Positions 4,718 through 5,518 of a stretch of DNA of 5,518 bases are shown here, piece by piece (the first letter of the stretch is position 1; each line of letters begins with the position of its first letter). The notes under the pieces were generated by a model that did not search any database, had not been told where the DNA came from, and worked only from the letters and a program-made list of their open reading frames with translations. Both the position numbers and the translations under genes were made by a program. The stretch is from Candidatus Rokuibacteriota bacterium (GTDB taxonomy: Bacteria; Methylomirabilota; Methylomirabilia; Rokubacteriales; CSP1-6), in contig JACORX010000121.1 of the NCBI GenBank assembly GCA_016179165.1, positions 1 through 5,518 of the forward strand. The letters run 5' to 3'.

Positions 4718-5518
4718 CTAGAGGACCTTGCGCGGGTCGAGGGCATCGCGCAGGCCGTCGCCCAGGTAGTTGATGCTGAGCACGGTGAGGAAGATCGCGG
4801 TGCCTGGGAAGATCGCCCAGTGCGGGGCGAAGTCGAGGTTGTCCTTGGCGTCGAAGAGGATACGCCCCCAGGTCGGGATGTCGGGCGGGAACCCGAGGCC
4901 CAGGAAGGACAGCGTGGACTCGGCCAGGATGGCCGCGGCCACGTCGAGCGAGCCCGCGACGATCACGGGGCCGAGGGCGTTGGGCAGGATGTGACGGACC
5001 ATCTGGCGGAGCGGCCGGGCGCCCAGGCTGCGCGCGGCCTCGACGAACTCCTTCTCGCGCAGCGACAGGAACTGGGCCCGGACGAGCCGCGCAACCGGCA
5101 TCCAGCGCAGCCCCCCGATGACGGCAACGATCAGGATGAACACCCCTGCCTCGGGCCCGAGCGCTTTCCTCAGCGCGTCGCGGAAGAGGTAGACGATAAG
5201 CAGCAGGAGGGGCAGCACAGGGAGCGCCAGGAAGAGATCGGTGACGCGCATGAGCGCGTTGTCCACCACGCCGCCCGTCTGGCCCGAGACGGCGCCGACG
5301 GCCGTGCCGACTGTAACCGCGATGAGCATCGCCGCTATCCCCACGGCGAGCGAGATCCTCCCGCCGTAGAGCATGCGCGCCAGCACGTCCTGCCCCAGGT
5401 CGTCCGTGCCCATCGGGTGCGCCCACGAGGGCGTCTTGAGCTTGGCCTTGAAGTCGATCTCGTTGATGGGTACGCGGTAGATGAAGGGTCCCACGAGCAC
5501 CGCCAGTACCATGATGCC
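4718..5518 (-). CDS. ABC transporter permease, DppC/OppC type (dipeptide/oligopeptide/nickel family), 5' end missing
   Basis: One inner-membrane permease of a binding-protein-dependent importer, normally paired with a DppB-type permease, one or two ATPases and a solute-binding protein. Numbered from the first in-window Met (5512): end of the first membrane segment (about 2-12), the subfamily hallmark HPMGTDDLGQDVLARMLYGGR (32-52, key residues G35, T36, D37, G40, D42), then membrane segments at about 53-75, 93-110, 123-141, 179-205 and 220-240. The EAA loop, which docks with the ATPase, is FVEAARSLGARP (156-167) leading to ILPN (175-178). The frame stays open to the window edge, and family members usually have more residues before the first membrane segment, so the true start is probably beyond 5518. 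The partner permease would be expected there. TAG stop at 4718-4720; the amidase follows after 27 bp. Confidence 0.95.
   Translation of the reverse strand, partial: GIMVLAVLVGPFIYRVPINEIDFKAKLKTPSWAHPMGTDDLGQDVLARMLYGGRISLAVGIAAMLIAVTVGTAVGAVSGQTGGVVDNALMRVTDLFLALPVLPLLLLIVYLFRDALRKALGPEAGVFILIVAVIGGLRWMPVARLVRAQFLSLREKEFVEAARSLGARPLRQMVRHILPNALGPVIVAGSLDVAAAILAESTLSFLGLGFPPDIPTWGRILFDAKDNLDFAPHWAIFPGTAIFLTVLSINYLGDGLRDALDPRKVL

Noticed and set aside
3207..5426. A 739-codon open frame on the minus strand crossing both the amidase and the permease genes
   Set aside because: Its translation is an Arg/Ala/Gly/Pro-rich string with no domain, typical of an off-frame reading of high-GC genes. The two real genes in other frames show complete families and motifs.

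Overview
This is GC-rich bacterial DNA holding six protein genes, two of them cut by the window edges. Most protein genes have strong G/C preference at codon third positions and a clear Shine-Dalgarno (SD) site. The gene mix (TPP-dependent 2-oxoacid dehydrogenase E1, family III CoA-transferase, amidase-signature hydrolase, Dpp/Opp-type peptide permease) fits a free-living soil or sediment heterotroph. Candidatus Rokubacteria/Methylomirabilota or a similar metagenome lineage is my impression only; there is no rRNA or marker gene here to test it.

Layout, left to right. (1) 1-235, minus strand: N-terminal 78 codons of a pyruvate/acetoin dehydrogenase E1-alpha subunit that continues past the left edge. 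(2) 236-543: 308 bp with no gene, containing nested, mutually competing inverted repeats (403-456) and a cluster of the heptamer CGTTGCG/CGCAACG. (3) 544-1155, minus strand: an unrecognised small exported protein with a signal peptide, four cysteines in the mature part and an 8-G run inside the gene. (4) 1156-1442: a divergent regulatory region with one near-consensus sigma-70-type promoter on each strand. A palindrome covers the -10 of the rightward promoter, and a tandem 12-bp repeat lies between the two -35 boxes. (5) 1443-3222, plus strand: a two-gene unit, CoA-transferase then a PEBP-family (YbhB/YbcL-like) protein, 31 bp apart. (6) 3260-5518, minus strand: a Dpp/Opp-type ABC permease (5' end cut off) followed 27 bp later by an amidase. 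This unit converges on the PEBP gene with 37 bp between stops and no recognisable intrinsic terminator.

How the genes may work together (inference): the permease and amidase look like an uptake-plus-hydrolysis unit for peptides or amides. The CoA-transferase could activate a carboxylic acid for catabolism, but its substrate cannot be read from sequence. Nothing here forms a recognisable defence system, mobile element or CRISPR locus. The least explained elements are the exported orphan protein and the structured DNA at 403-497.
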